Notes: generated by a model not told the origin, from the letters alone. A stretch of 64,000 nt of DNA from an uncultured Fodinibius sp. (GCA_913056235.1 CAJXMW010000003.1:62001-126000), one strand, 5' to 3'; shown: positions 45,953-55,512, counted from the first letter of the stretch. Made by a program: numbers and translations.

Positions 45953-46951
45953 ATGAAATATTCTTTCGCAGTATTTACCCTTCTATGTTGTTTGCTGGCC
46001 CAGGATGCGTTGGGGCAAACGCAATTTGATACCCAAGATCCCTTTGCTCACACCTTTTCAATAGTAGCGCGGGACAGCGTTACCGGTAATGTGGGCGTAG
46101 CAGTACAATCACATTGGTTTTCGGTAGGCAACACCGTGAGCTGGGCCGAAGCCGGAGTCGGTGCCGTCGCTACCCAATCACTTGTCAATAAAAGTTTTGG
46201 TCCCCGCGCACTGGATATGCTTCAAGAAGGTTATTCTCCACAGCAGGCTATAGATTCACTCATTGCCGGAGATGAGGGCCGGGCCTTTCGACAGGTTGCC
46301 ATCATTGACACCGAAGGTAGCGTGGCTACCTACACCGGTGATAACTGCATTGCCGAGGCCGGACATATCAAGGGCAACCAATACTCGGTACAAGCCAATA
46401 TGATGCTGAACGACAAGGTGTGTCCGGCCATGTCAAAAGCCTATGAAAATGCTGACGGTCCGCTTGCGGAACGGCTGGTAGCCTCATTACAAGCAGCCCA
46501 GAAAGCAGGTGGTGACATCCGCGGTCAACAATCGGCAGCCATTTTAGTAGTGAAAGGTACCTCCAATGACAAGCCCTGGGAAGAGCGGCTCGTTGATCTG
46601 CGGGTAGATGATCATCCACAGGCCGTTAATGAAATTACCCGTCTGTTGAAGATGCACCGGGCGTACGAACACATGAACGAAGGCGATCTGGCTATTGAGG
46701 AAGGCAATGTCGATAAAGCACTACAAGAATATGGACAAGCCCGCGAAATGTTTCCCAAAAACGTAGAGATGACCTACTGGACGGCCGTTTCAATGGCCAA
46801 CGCAGGACGGCTGCAACGGGCTCTGCCACTGTTCAAAGAAGTATTTAACAAAAATGAGAATTGGGTTACCCTGACGCAACGCATCACCGAGAACGGAATC
46901 CTATCGGTATCCGATAGCACGCTTCAGCAAATTCTAACTGTGCATAAATAA
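45953..46951 (+). CDS. Secreted DUF1028 protein with TPR-like tail
   Basis: The start at 45953 gives a signal peptide (YSFAVFTLLCCLLAQDALG, cleaved at QTQ). The 332-residue product carries the DUF1028 domain (about 30-235): THTFSIVARD-type opening (here FAHTFSIVARDSVTGNVGVA), WAEAGVGAVATQSLVN, GPRALDMLQEGYSPQQAI and HIKGNQYSVQANMM. DUF1028 has an Ntn-hydrolase-like fold with no proven activity. The C-terminal ~90 residues look TPR-like (MNEGDLAIEEGNVDKALQEY). Export to the periplasm is expected. Confidence 0.87.
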   Translation: MKYSFAVFTLLCCLLAQDALGQTQFDTQDPFAHTFSIVARDSVTGNVGVAVQSHWFSVGNTVSWAEAGVGAVATQSLVNKSFGPRALDMLQEGYSPQQAIDSLIAGDEGRAFRQVAIIDTEGSVATYTGDNCIAEAGHIKGNQYSVQANMMLNDKVCPAMSKAYENADGPLAERLVASLQAAQKAGGDIRGQQSAAILVVKGTSNDKPWEERLVDLRVDDHPQAVNEITRLLKMHRAYEHMNEGDLAIEEGNVDKALQEYGQAREMFPKNVEMTYWTAVSMANAGRLQRALPLFKEVFNKNENWVTLTQRITENGILSVSDSTLQQILTVHK

Positions 46952-46961
46952 TCCCTAAATG

Positions 46962-46994
46962 AAAAAAGGCTTCCCCCATCACTGGGAGAAGCCT
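46962..46994 (-). terminator. Terminator of the susCD unit
   Basis: AGGCTTCCCCC and GGGAGAAGCCT form a stem with one mismatch around a short loop. On the - strand it is followed by TTTTTTC, so it ends the SusC-SusD transcript. It also lies just downstream of the convergent DUF1028 gene. Confidence 0.8.
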
Positions 46995-47017
46995 CTATCG
47001 AATGATGAAACGTTTAC

Positions 47018-48589
47018 TTATTGGGCATCCCACCAAAAGCGAGATGTATTATTATCTTCTTGCGGATGTAGCTTTTTAAGTGCAGCCTCATAATTTTCAC
47101 TATTTACCCCTGATTCAATATCGGGATAAATGTAGCGTCGCGGTATTTCACCGTTATTGGTTGCATCAGGTGCTGGAAACAGCCCGGGATAACCTTTGAT
47201 AGTAACTCCCTGTGAGTTTTGCATACTCCTGCTTGCAACGTTATCTGATCGACGCCATTCTGACCATGCTTTAAAGCCATTGGGATACACGGCCACCCAT
47301 TTTTCTTCAAAGATAACCTGCATCAGGCTGATATCGTTAGATGGATTTGTTGCCTGTGCCAAGCGCTGATTAGCAAACTGGGAACCATCACTCTGTAGGC
47401 GTCCATTGCCAAAGTCAACACCAGGATTAGGATTGCCCGGATCGTAATGCGCATCAAAAGTAGCATAGGACATCATGATACCTTCTCGAAGCATATCCTC
47501 AGCTACTTCGTTGGTCCATCCACGTTGTGCGGCTTCGGCTCTGTTCAGGTACGTATAGGCGGCCGTCATGTAAGCCAACGGAGCGCCGGGATCTGACGTG
47601 GATCCACTCATATCAGCACCCTCAACTCCGCCGTTAGCCGTTCCATACGGTACACCACTGAGAGAAGGATCATTGGCAAGAACATTCAAACGTGCATCAT
47701 AATTGGTGTTTGAATGAACAATAGCCGAATCCTGTGGTGTTTCCCCTTTCAGAGCTGCTGTAAAGGGTTCTGCCAAATAGTAGTCAGCACCGCGATACTG
47801 AGAGAATGGATTCTCCATGCCCGGCTGATTTTTATGCTGGTACCAGAACTCTTCGTTGAGTTCATCAATCACGCCGGCAGAATTATTCAGCGCTGCCTGA
47901 AACTCCTGTTGGGCTGTACTACTCATACTTGTCCCTGACAGTTGCAGTGATAACTGCATGATCAAGGAGTTGGCGAACTTCTTCCACATCGTCACGTCAC
48001 CACCATAGACGACATCACCGGTAGGACCTAGCTTAGAAGGATCAAGCATATCGCGAGCATTTTTTGCCCGTTTAATCAGGTCCTCGTAAATCGTCTTCTG
48101 ATCGGTATATGCAGGTGTTAGATTTTCGCCTTTCTTGAGTGCGTTATTATAAGGGACCGGCCCCCACGAGTTTGTGACCCGTTTCCAGATCATAACGCTC
48201 ATCAGCTCGGAAACACCGATTTGATTGACGGGCGCTCCGTAGGTAAGCGTGGCATCGCTGATCTCGTCAGCCGAGTTGATCTCTTTCACCTTCTTCAGAT
48301 TACTCAAAATCCCTACGTAATAGGGCTGCCAATTTTGAGGTGCTGAGGAATAACGTTGTTGCGATGTATACACCGACTGCCCTTGGTACTGGACATATAG
48401 TGTCGGTGTAGCATCCTGCAATGTGAAAAACGCATTCATCGCACCCGCTAAAAGAGCCTGTGTGTTAGCGTCTTTAGGGGCATCGTCATCTTCATTTACG
48501 TCTCCAAAATCGACGCTGTCACACGCTGAAAACGTAAAGACACCTGTTAACAGAACAGTTATGTATACTAGTAATTTATATTTCTTCAT
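47018..48589 (-). CDS. SusD/RagB-like nutrient-binding lipoprotein
   Basis: ATG 48589 is preferred over a GTG six bases upstream. The 523-residue product has a lipoprotein signal with FSACDS, so it is anchored to the outer membrane at Cys. Sequence features match the SusD-like_2 group: ANTQALLAGAMNAFFTLQ, VSELMSVMIWKRVTNSWGPV, a TPR-type helical frame, and the C-terminal QVIFEEKWVAVYPNGFKAWS. SusD proteins form the lid of a SusC transporter and bind oligosaccharides or peptides. It lies 6 bases after susC. The substrate cannot be told from sequence. Confidence 0.92.
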   Translation of the reverse strand: MKKYKLLVYITVLLTGVFTFSACDSVDFGDVNEDDDAPKDANTQALLAGAMNAFFTLQDATPTLYVQYQGQSVYTSQQRYSSAPQNWQPYYVGILSNLKKVKEINSADEISDATLTYGAPVNQIGVSELMSVMIWKRVTNSWGPVPYNNALKKGENLTPAYTDQKTIYEDLIKRAKNARDMLDPSKLGPTGDVVYGGDVTMWKKFANSLIMQLSLQLSGTSMSSTAQQEFQAALNNSAGVIDELNEEFWYQHKNQPGMENPFSQYRGADYYLAEPFTAALKGETPQDSAIVHSNTNYDARLNVLANDPSLSGVPYGTANGGVEGADMSGSTSDPGAPLAYMTAAYTYLNRAEAAQRGWTNEVAEDMLREGIMMSYATFDAHYDPGNPNPGVDFGNGRLQSDGSQFANQRLAQATNPSNDISLMQVIFEEKWVAVYPNGFKAWSEWRRSDNVASRSMQNSQGVTIKGYPGLFPAPDATNNGEIPRRYIYPDIESGVNSENYEAALKKLHPQEDNNTSRFWWDAQ

Positions 48590-48601
48590 AATCACTAAGA
48601 G

Positions 48602-51600
48602 TTAAAAAGTTACTTTTACATTTACACCATAGCTACGCGTGCCTGGCAGCTGTCCATTCTCACCATATGGTTGTGAGAGTTCTGAGGGATCCCATCCATG
48701 GTTGTTTTCAGGATGCACCGCAATTCTCCACAGATTATTGGCCACTACACTTATCTTCGCTGAATTGAGGAAACCTCCAATCCAACGCTTGGGCAAGTTG
48801 TAGGATAAGTTCACCGAACGTAGCTTGATGTAATCTGCTGGGTGAATAAAAGGTTCTGAAATAAAGTTGTCTCCCCATTGTGCATAGTACTTATAACCCC
48901 TAATGTAACGGTCAACCTCTTGCCCGTCTGGACTTACGCCGGTTACGTGTACGCCACCGCCTTCAGAAAGCGGTGCTCGTTTGGGTTCTCCGCGGTCGTT
49001 GGTTCCAGCCGTTTCAGCGTACAGGCCACCACTGTAACCCCAGAGCTCGGAAAGACTATAGAATTGTCCCCCTTTCTGGAAATCGATAGCCGCCGTAAGA
49101 CTAAGGTTTTGATAAGAAAAGGTGTTTACAAAACCTCCCGTCCAATCTGGCAGTACGCTACCATAGTTGTGGCTTTGCTCAACAGCATATAGCCCATTGT
49201 CGTTAATTACCGGTTGACCGGCATCATTTCGCTTAATTGCACTGCCTCGCAGTTGCCCCCATTCTTTCCCTTCTACGTGAGTAATACTCACAGGACCAAA
49301 AGTAGCATTGGTGTTATTCATTTGGAATGAGTTCAAATCACGAGGCAATTCAGTAACAATGGTCTCATTCATCGCCCAGTTAACTGTTACGTCCCAACGA
49401 AATTTCTGAGACTGAACAGGTACGCCGTTAAGCGTTAACTCAACGCCTTCGCGTACCGAAGAACCGGCATTGGTTACGACTTGGGACACTCCACTTGCCG
49501 AAGACAATGAAATACCAATAATCTCATCTTTACGTGTTTCATGGTAGTAGGTACCCTTCAAGCCGATACGGTCATTAAAGAACCGGATATCAAAACCAGC
49601 TTCGTATGATGTGTTAAGTGCAGGCTTAATATTAGAAGTTACATACGAATTATCCGTAAACATTAGCGCCAGCTGACTCCCGTCCACCGGATTATTGTAG
49701 GGATTTTGAGACAGCCGGTAATTAGATAGTATTCGTTCAGCTGCTACATCATCACCAACCTGTGCCCAACTGGCACGAACCTTACCATATGACATCGGAT
49801 CGAAATCTATCAGTTCGCTAAAAACAAATGACACACCAATATTTGGATACCCATAACCATTGTTGTTTTCGGGTAGAGCGGAACTCCAGTCTTGGCGATA
49901 TGAAGTATCTAGGTAGAGATAATCTTTGTAACCAATAGTGGCGTTAGCATACAAACTATAAACGCGCTTATTCCAGTTAGACTCATTCGGAATAATGCGC
50001 TCATTGGAATTTGCATATGAATATAGATTAGGGATAATAAGTCCGCCACTTTGATAGTTGGTCATTGACATGTCGGCTTGCAGGCTTTGGTAGTTTTCAA
50101 CTCGAATGGTTCCACCACCGAGTGCCTCAGCCGAAAAGTCACCGAAATCGCTGTTGTACTTGATTCGACCATCATAATTGTGTTCGGTCTGAGTGTATCC
50201 ATTTTCACCGAAACTGTTCACAAAGTGATTATATAATGCCCCACTTTGATCCGAGGAATACTGAAAAGTATAGGGCAATTCATAGCGGCGGTCGTAATCC
50301 TCTTGGGTAATATTACTGCTGGCCGAAATTTCCACCTGATCGTTAATCTGATAACTAGCATCAAGATTTAGAAGCAGATTATTTCGATCACGTGCAATAT
50401 TGAAATCACTCATCCACTTGTATGGATTAAACCAAAACACAGGCGATTTTCGAGCCAATCCAAATTCCGAAGTACCTCCCGTGGAATAAAGGTTTGGATT
50501 CCACCAGTTCCAACTTGCCTGGGTACCGACCGGAGTTTTTAAATCCTGTAGTTCTTTCAGTCGATTAACATTGAGTTGCCGACCAAACCATTGATTAAAC
50601 ATACCCGACGATTGATTGGCATATCCATCGTCACGCACATCACCTTTTACTTTTTGAGTGGTGTACTTAACGTTAGCACTAATATTGAAATCTTCAGTGA
50701 TATCATACTCAAAACGTCCACTCAAAAAGTTCTTATCCAAGCTGGAGGATGGAATAATGCCTGATTGTGTCTGATTTGTATACGAAATACGGGCACTATA
50801 TTTATCTCCAACTGTATTTATGGCGAAACCGCCCTTATTGGTCATGCCCCGGCCAAAAAAGTTCTTTACGTTATTTGGCTGAGCATCCCATGCTGTTGTT
50901 TCTCCATAGTAAGGACTATCAGGGAACCAAGAATACCAGGGCGCATATTCCTCACCATCGAACTTTGGCCCCCAACTTTCATCAGCATACGAAGTATAAA
51001 GAAATCGCTCGCCATCAAGCGGCTCAAAATACGATGGATGTGTACTTGGATCATAATCGAATGTGGAGAAGTCGCGTGGAGTCGGAAGACCATCGGAACC
51101 ATAATAACCCTGCCCATATTGATTCTGATAATTGGGGAGGTAAGCAACTTTTTCATAGGTGAACGAGTTTGTCAGCTCAACGCTAACACCCGTGTCTCCG
51201 GATTGCTTCGTCGAAATAATAACCACGCCATTTTCACCACGCTGTCCATAGAGCGCCGTCGCGTTTGGTCCCTTAAGAACATTGATATTTTCCACATTGT
51301 TCATGTCAATAATGTTCGGATTATTAACTGGAACCCCATCAACGACATATAGTGGTTCTGAGATAGCACTAGTCAGCGAAATGGCTCCGCGAATACGAAT
51401 ATCGCCGAACGAGCCGAGCTTGGAACCCGCCTGTCCAACAATCTGAACACCAGAAACTTTGCCGGCCAGACTGTTTTTTACATTATTATCGGATGCTATA
51501 TTGAGCTGGTCTTCCGACACTTCTTGGGAAGAAAATGAAATAGAAGCTTCGCTCTGTTCTTTACCCAGAGCAGTTACTACAACCTCACCCAAGTCAACAC

Positions 51601-51913
51601 CGGCCTGAAGTGCGAAGTCTAAAGTCACATTTTCGCCGGCGGAGAGCTCAACTGTTTTTGAGGATTCATTATACCCAATAAAGGTAACTTTTACCGTATA
51701 TGTGCCGGCCGGGAGATCCGTTATTTCGTACTTTCCCTGACCGTTGACGGGGGCACCACGCTGCAATTGTTCAATCACAACATTGGCCCCTGGCAAGACA
51801 TTACCCGATTGGGCATCGGTAACTGTCCCACTGATGCTACCGGTTTGGCCAAAGGCCGTGCCGATACCAACAAAGAGACATACAACTACTGTGGTAAGTA
51901 ACTTTCTAGTCAT
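48602..51913 (-). CDS. SusC/RagA-like TonB-dependent transporter
   Basis: The 1103-residue protein has a signal peptide (TTVVVCLFVGIGTAFG, cleaved at QTG) and a carboxypeptidase-regulatory-like domain (about 25-110; GSISGTVTDAQSGNVLPGAN). A TonB-box-like LGEVVVTALG precedes the plug domain, which carries the SusC signature LYVVDGVPVNN and LKGPNATALYGQRGENGVVI. A 22-stranded barrel ends YGVNVKVTF. It has no N-terminal STN signalling domain; that domain is on a separate protein at 52806. With SusD it imports a bulky nutrient across the outer membrane using TonB energy. Confidence 0.95.
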   Translation of the reverse strand: MTRKLLTTVVVCLFVGIGTAFGQTGSISGTVTDAQSGNVLPGANVVIEQLQRGAPVNGQGKYEITDLPAGTYTVKVTFIGYNESSKTVELSAGENVTLDFALQAGVDLGEVVVTALGKEQSEASISFSSQEVSEDQLNIASDNNVKNSLAGKVSGVQIVGQAGSKLGSFGDIRIRGAISLTSAISEPLYVVDGVPVNNPNIIDMNNVENINVLKGPNATALYGQRGENGVVIISTKQSGDTGVSVELTNSFTYEKVAYLPNYQNQYGQGYYGSDGLPTPRDFSTFDYDPSTHPSYFEPLDGERFLYTSYADESWGPKFDGEEYAPWYSWFPDSPYYGETTAWDAQPNNVKNFFGRGMTNKGGFAINTVGDKYSARISYTNQTQSGIIPSSSLDKNFLSGRFEYDITEDFNISANVKYTTQKVKGDVRDDGYANQSSGMFNQWFGRQLNVNRLKELQDLKTPVGTQASWNWWNPNLYSTGGTSEFGLARKSPVFWFNPYKWMSDFNIARDRNNLLLNLDASYQINDQVEISASSNITQEDYDRRYELPYTFQYSSDQSGALYNHFVNSFGENGYTQTEHNYDGRIKYNSDFGDFSAEALGGGTIRVENYQSLQADMSMTNYQSGGLIIPNLYSYANSNERIIPNESNWNKRVYSLYANATIGYKDYLYLDTSYRQDWSSALPENNNGYGYPNIGVSFVFSELIDFDPMSYGKVRASWAQVGDDVAAERILSNYRLSQNPYNNPVDGSQLALMFTDNSYVTSNIKPALNTSYEAGFDIRFFNDRIGLKGTYYHETRKDEIIGISLSSASGVSQVVTNAGSSVREGVELTLNGVPVQSQKFRWDVTVNWAMNETIVTELPRDLNSFQMNNTNATFGPVSITHVEGKEWGQLRGSAIKRNDAGQPVINDNGLYAVEQSHNYGSVLPDWTGGFVNTFSYQNLSLTAAIDFQKGGQFYSLSELWGYSGGLYAETAGTNDRGEPKRAPLSEGGGVHVTGVSPDGQEVDRYIRGYKYYAQWGDNFISEPFIHPADYIKLRSVNLSYNLPKRWIGGFLNSAKISVVANNLWRIAVHPENNHGWDPSELSQPYGENGQLPGTRSYGVNVKVTF

Positions 51914-51955
51914 AATACACCTTTGTTAGATTAGTGGTCTGATTTATTAACAGGC

Positions 51956-51963
51956 CAAACCTA
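51956..51963 (-). promoter_or_regulatory. Candidate -7 box upstream of susC
   Basis: On the - strand this reads TAGGTTTG, an exact TAnnTTTG, 43 bases before the susC start. No good -33 TTG lies 19-21 bases further upstream, so an activator may be needed or the box may be chance. Confidence 0.4.
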
Positions 51964-52110
51964 TAATCTGATACAGCTCGTAAGAAGCAGAATGTTGCCA
52001 AACGAGTAATAGATATATATGCTGCATTATGTTGTTATTTAATCCCCCGACAGAAGGAGATCTGATACGACAACCAAAGGTGGGAAATACACATTGATAC
52101 ATATAGAAAA

Positions 52111-52199
52111 CCCAGCTCATCTTGGGCATCCTTTTCTTTAGGGCTATGGTTTTAGATGGGTTATCTATGCTTAGAAAGCAGGATACCTTATGAGCTGGG
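52111..52199. repeat. Long imperfect inverted repeat in the susC leader region
   Basis: CCCAGCTCAT (52111-52120) and ATGAGCTGGG (52190-52199) are perfect 10-base arms. The pairing continues imperfectly inward (GCATCCTTTTCTT with AGAAAGCAGGATAC), making a hairpin of nearly 90 bases. It lies in the 475-base gap between the LytTR gene and susC, about 200 bases upstream of susC. No T run follows, so it is not a typical terminator. The rest of the gap has no gene. Confidence 0.55.
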
Positions 52200-52388
52200 C
52201 TTGAGGGTAATCAATTTTGTCTGTGATCAAGGTAGAAAATACTTCAGGTCACCGTAAATAAGATGTGATGAGAAGGAAATATGTGTTATAAAAAGAACAG
52301 CAACTAGAGAAGGAAAAACCTGTCGACAAACCTCTGAAACCATTGGACAAAACGAAAAAAGGTCTGCCAGACAGGTAGCAAAAACATG

Positions 52389-52772
52389 CTAGTTAAGCTT
52401 GAAGCGATCCAGGGTTTCTTTGTAATTGCGGCTCATCTTCAACGACTCTCCATTTTCTAATATCACTTTGGAATCTCCGGAAAACCACGGTTCTATCTCC
52501 TTAACCATATGGATATTCACCATCGACGAACGGTGAATTCTGATAAAACGAAGCGGATTCAGTTTTTCTTCCAGTGTCTTTAAGGCGCCGCGTACCAAAT
52601 GTGTAGAATCATCGGTATGCAGCTTTACATAGTTGCCCGATGACTCGATCCAGTTAATTTCTCCTACATCAATGAAAATATTTTTGTCAGAATTTTTGAT
52701 CAAAATTCTGCTTAAGTACATATTGGCATTATCTTTATTAGCCGGTTCCTTCATACCTTTTGACTTATCCAT
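52389..52772 (-). CDS. Stand-alone LytTR DNA-binding protein
   Basis: The 127-residue protein is almost entirely one LytTR domain: FIDVGEINWIESSGNYVKLH, LVRGALKTLEEKL, FIRIHRSSMVNIHMVKEIEP and GESLKMSRNYKETLDRF. There is no receiver domain. LytTR proteins bind direct repeats upstream of target genes; the gap before susC, directly downstream of this gene, is an obvious candidate. It lies 33 bases after the STN-domain gene and so belongs to the sigma-FecR unit by position. Confidence 0.88.
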   Translation of the reverse strand: MDKSKGMKEPANKDNANMYLSRILIKNSDKNIFIDVGEINWIESSGNYVKLHTDDSTHLVRGALKTLEEKLNPLRFIRIHRSSMVNIHMVKEIEPWFSGDSKVILENGESLKMSRNYKETLDRFKLN

Positions 52773-52805
52773 AATATTTTCACAGATGATTTAAGATGAA
52801 CCTTA

Positions 52806-53501
52806 TCAATTCTCTTTTTCTTCAATCTCAAAGTTTCCTACGGTCGTCCCTCTGGTAACATGTACATGCTCAAAAGCCTTTTTATATCCAAAATAGGCAA
52901 TCACTAATTTGTACGTTCCCGGATCAACGTCTTTGATTTTATACTCTCCATCAGGTTTCACAAACGTTGCCCGCTGAATACTTGCATCCGCCGAATAACT
53001 CTCATTCCGATCAATTAACATCACTCTAGCCCCTTGCAGCGGCATGCCGGTAGATTGGTCCACAACCTTGCCGGCCACATTGGCTTTCTCCTTTTGAAAT
53101 ACCACCAGGTGACGCGAGTTGGTTATCTTGAAGCCGAGCTTTGAACCATCCAATACTTTGCGTATGGCTTGTTCAAAATTCATTTCATTGCCTACCACTG
53201 AAACAGAGGCAGATTTTTTAAAAAGACCTGAGCAATAAGCCAAGGTCAGACCTGCTTTGTCAGCAATTGTTTTAAGAGCTGCCTTGCGAGACATCCCTTC
53301 CAAGCGAAACGAATAGTTGGTGCTACTTTCATAAGTCTCATTTTTAGAAGTCTCATAATTCTCACTTCGCTTGTAATCGCTCCCATTTAAATCATGTCCA
53401 TTTTGCATAAAAGCATGGGCAAACCCGGCAACACCCAACCAACACCCAAGAAAAAGTGTAAATGCGCAACAAAAATTCAGCTGTTTTATTCTCTCCAGCA
53501 T
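52806..53501 (-). CDS. Stand-alone STN plus carboxypeptidase-regulatory-like protein
   Basis: The 231-residue protein starts with a hydrophobic signal (FCCAFTLFLGCWLGVAGFAH, cleaved near AFM). An STN (secretin/TonB short N-terminal) domain follows at about 62-135: FRLEGMSRKAALKTIADKAG, AYCSGLFKKSASVSV, FEQAIRKVLDGSKLGFKI. A carboxypeptidase-regulatory-like Ig domain comes next (about 139-225; VAGKVVDQSTGMPLQGARV, YKIKDVDPGTYKL). In TonB-dependent transducers these two domains precede the plug and barrel, and STN contacts the FecR anti-sigma factor. Here there is no plug or barrel, and the SusC downstream lacks STN. A split signalling module is therefore plausible. The gene lies between fecR and lytTR. 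Confidence 0.85.
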   Translation of the reverse strand: MLERIKQLNFCCAFTLFLGCWLGVAGFAHAFMQNGHDLNGSDYKRSENYETSKNETYESSTNYSFRLEGMSRKAALKTIADKAGLTLAYCSGLFKKSASVSVVGNEMNFEQAIRKVLDGSKLGFKITNSRHLVVFQKEKANVAGKVVDQSTGMPLQGARVMLIDRNESYSADASIQRATFVKPDGEYKIKDVDPGTYKLVIAYFGYKKAFEHVHVTRGTTVGNFEIEEKEN

Positions 53502-53530
53502 AGATTTAATCCCTATATTTGCTTTAACCT

Positions 53531-54559
53531 TTAATTTGATAGATAGATCGTATCCTTCACCCGTTTCGTACTTACATCCAAAGAAATTTTCAATACTGTC
53601 AATACCTGTTCGAGCGATTCATCATCAAACGAGGAGGTAAAATTCTTTTTCAACAGTTCTTTGTCTCGCACCACAAAACGTACGCCGTAGCGGTTTTCCA
53701 GATCTGCCAATACTTTTCTAAGGGGCGTATTACGAAATATCATTTTACCTTCAACCCAATCAAAAAGCTCATCCGAATCAACATTCTCACTAATAACAGG
53801 ATCAGTATTACGATTACTGACTCCAACTTTGTTTACCGGTATTTCGATAGCATTGGAAGAGCTGGTTTTATCGATCGTTCTTGCATCTTTACCACCCGAA
53901 TTCTGAGTACCCAGCTCTACCCGGCCGCTTTTTACAGCAACTTCTACGCCTTCTGTGCCGACATACTCGCTGACGACAAATTTCGTGCCCAGAACTTTCA
54001 CGTATGAACTGTCAACATATACGATAAAAGGACTTTTTTTATCATGCGTAACCTCAAAATAGGCTTCACCCTCTAAATCAATTTCTCGTTTATCCTTAAA
54101 GGGCGTAGTGTATGCTACACGACTATTGTGATGAAGAACTATTTTTGAACTATCCGGCAAGCGGATGGTCTTTTCTTGATTTGCTTTGGTTGCAACAACT
54201 TTTTGTGTGGTTTCAACGCTGGAAAAGTAATAGTTCACCATAAATGCCAGTACCCCAACAACAAGCAGAATTGAAGCAACTTTTTTCCACTGGCTCCCTG
54301 ATGAACTACTGTTTACTTCTCTAAAACCCAGGTCAGCTGATTGGTCATCCTGAATCTTATTGAAAAGAGCATCGGAATTTGGCTCAGGCCCAGGCGTTGA
54401 AATCAATGCACCGAACTCATCCAGAACATTAATATCCTGCTCTATCTCCTGCTCGAGATACTGCTGTCCTTCCGGGGTGGTAAACCACTCCAGCACTTCT
54501 TCTGCTTCAGAATGGCTGCATTCACCATTAAAATATTTTTCTAATAGATCTTGGTCCAT
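53531..54559 (-). CDS. FecR-family anti-sigma factor
   Basis: I use ATG 54559 (MDQDLLEKYFNGECSHSEAE); a TTG six bases upstream is less likely. The 342-residue product has a cytoplasmic anti-sigma region with a W-containing pattern (LEWFTTPEGQQYL), one membrane helix (VASILLVVGVLAFMVNYYF) and the FecR domain (TIRLPDSSKIVLHHNSRVAY, EGEAYFEVTHDKKSPFIVY, VLGTKFVVSEY). A C-terminal DUF4974 domain follows (NTPLRKVLADLENRYGVRFV). It would hold the upstream sigma factor inactive until the STN protein signals. The gene follows the sigma gene by 136 bases. Confidence 0.92.
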   Translation of the reverse strand: MDQDLLEKYFNGECSHSEAEEVLEWFTTPEGQQYLEQEIEQDINVLDEFGALISTPGPEPNSDALFNKIQDDQSADLGFREVNSSSSGSQWKKVASILLVVGVLAFMVNYYFSSVETTQKVVATKANQEKTIRLPDSSKIVLHHNSRVAYTTPFKDKREIDLEGEAYFEVTHDKKSPFIVYVDSSYVKVLGTKFVVSEYVGTEGVEVAVKSGRVELGTQNSGGKDARTIDKTSSSNAIEIPVNKVGVSNRNTDPVISENVDSDELFDWVEGKMIFRNTPLRKVLADLENRYGVRFVVRDKELLKKNFTSSFDDESLEQVLTVLKISLDVSTKRVKDTIYLSN

Positions 54560-54695
54560 GCCCAATTTATTTCAGATGTAAATCACAATGCTTCTTACAA
54601 GTAATTACACTTGCCAGGGCAAAAAGTATTACAAGAAATCTGAATTTTCTTTAAAAAAAACAATAATCTGTACTGAGAGGCTTAAAACAGATTTT

Positions 54696-55256
54696 TTATT
54701 TGAAATCGATATCCGTGTATTCGCTTAAATGATCTTTAATAAATTGAGAGGCTTTGTAATATTGCGATTTGACGGTATTTACCGAGATATCGAGCTCTTG
54801 AGCAATGTCTTTGTTCGAGACGTCGTGTTCCATCTTCATATTGAATATTTTTCTCTTCCCTTTTGGAAGTTCTTGCAGGCCAGCCTCGAAAACTCTCTTG
54901 TAATTCTGAAGGGTGATGTCAGCCTCAGTATTATTCTTTTTAACCGGCTTAAGAGTAGCATACTTCTGATTTTTTTGGACTTCTTTCTTATGATCGCGAA
55001 TCATGTTTAGGACATGATTCTTGACGGACGTAAACAGAAATCCTTTGAGCGACCCCTTCTCGTCGAGCTCCTTGCGATGATTCCATAATTTGACAAAAAC
55101 ATCGTGAACGGCATCTTCGGCCAGCTCTTTACTTTTTAGATATTTGAAAGCAATTCCATAGAGCCGCCTATGGTACTCATCATAAATTTTTCGGAAGCAC
55201 TCCTCATCACCATCTTTCAGCTTTTGGAGCTTTTCCTGTTCTGAATCGGGATCCAT
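54696..55256 (-). CDS. ECF RNA polymerase sigma factor
   Basis: The 186-residue protein has sigma region 2 (ECFRKIYDEYHRRLYGIAF, LAEDAVHDVFVKLWNHRKEL, LFTSVKNHVLNMIRDHKK) and region 4 (LQELPKGKRKIFNMKMEHDV, then IAQELDISVNTVKSQYYKAS). It belongs to the expanded family of Bacteroidetes FecI-like sigma factors paired with FecR. It should direct transcription of the STN, LytTR and SusCD genes downstream. It is the first gene of the unit. Confidence 0.93.
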   Translation of the reverse strand: MDPDSEQEKLQKLKDGDEECFRKIYDEYHRRLYGIAFKYLKSKELAEDAVHDVFVKLWNHRKELDEKGSLKGFLFTSVKNHVLNMIRDHKKEVQKNQKYATLKPVKKNNTEADITLQNYKRVFEAGLQELPKGKRKIFNMKMEHDVSNKDIAQELDISVNTVKSQYYKASQFIKDHLSEYTDIDFK

Positions 55257-55337
55257 AAAATCTAATTAATGAAGCCTTCTAAAACCATACCCTACCTTTA
55301 ATGTGTTACGGTAGACAATAACTCAGGTTACATCCCT

Positions 55338-55345
55338 CAAATATA
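55338..55345 (-). promoter_or_regulatory. Candidate -7 box upstream of the sigma gene
   Basis: On the - strand this reads TATATTTG, an exact TAnnTTTG, about 80 bases before the sigma gene start. No clear -33 partner is found. Confidence 0.35.
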
Positions 55346-55477
55346 TAACCTACTAATTAGGTAAAATTATTAACAATTATTTAATGAATGAAAGAATAAT
55401 ATCGGATAGGCAAAAATAATAATCTGTACTTATGACAAATTCAGCAATTCAGGCAGGCACTTTTTATATCCCAAAAT

Positions 55478-55512
55478 AAAAAAGCCAAACCACTGAGCTA
55501 CAATGGTTTGGC
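55478..55512 (-). terminator. Terminator of the tmRNA gene
   Basis: GCCAAACCA (55484-55492) and TGGTTTGGC (55504-55512) form a perfect 9-bp stem. On the - strand it is followed directly by six T. It lies just past the 3' end of ssrA. Confidence 0.9.

Noticed and set aside
50765-51352. Open frame of 195 codons on the + strand within susC
   Set aside because: It is antisense to conserved SusC plug sequence, with biased composition and no motif.
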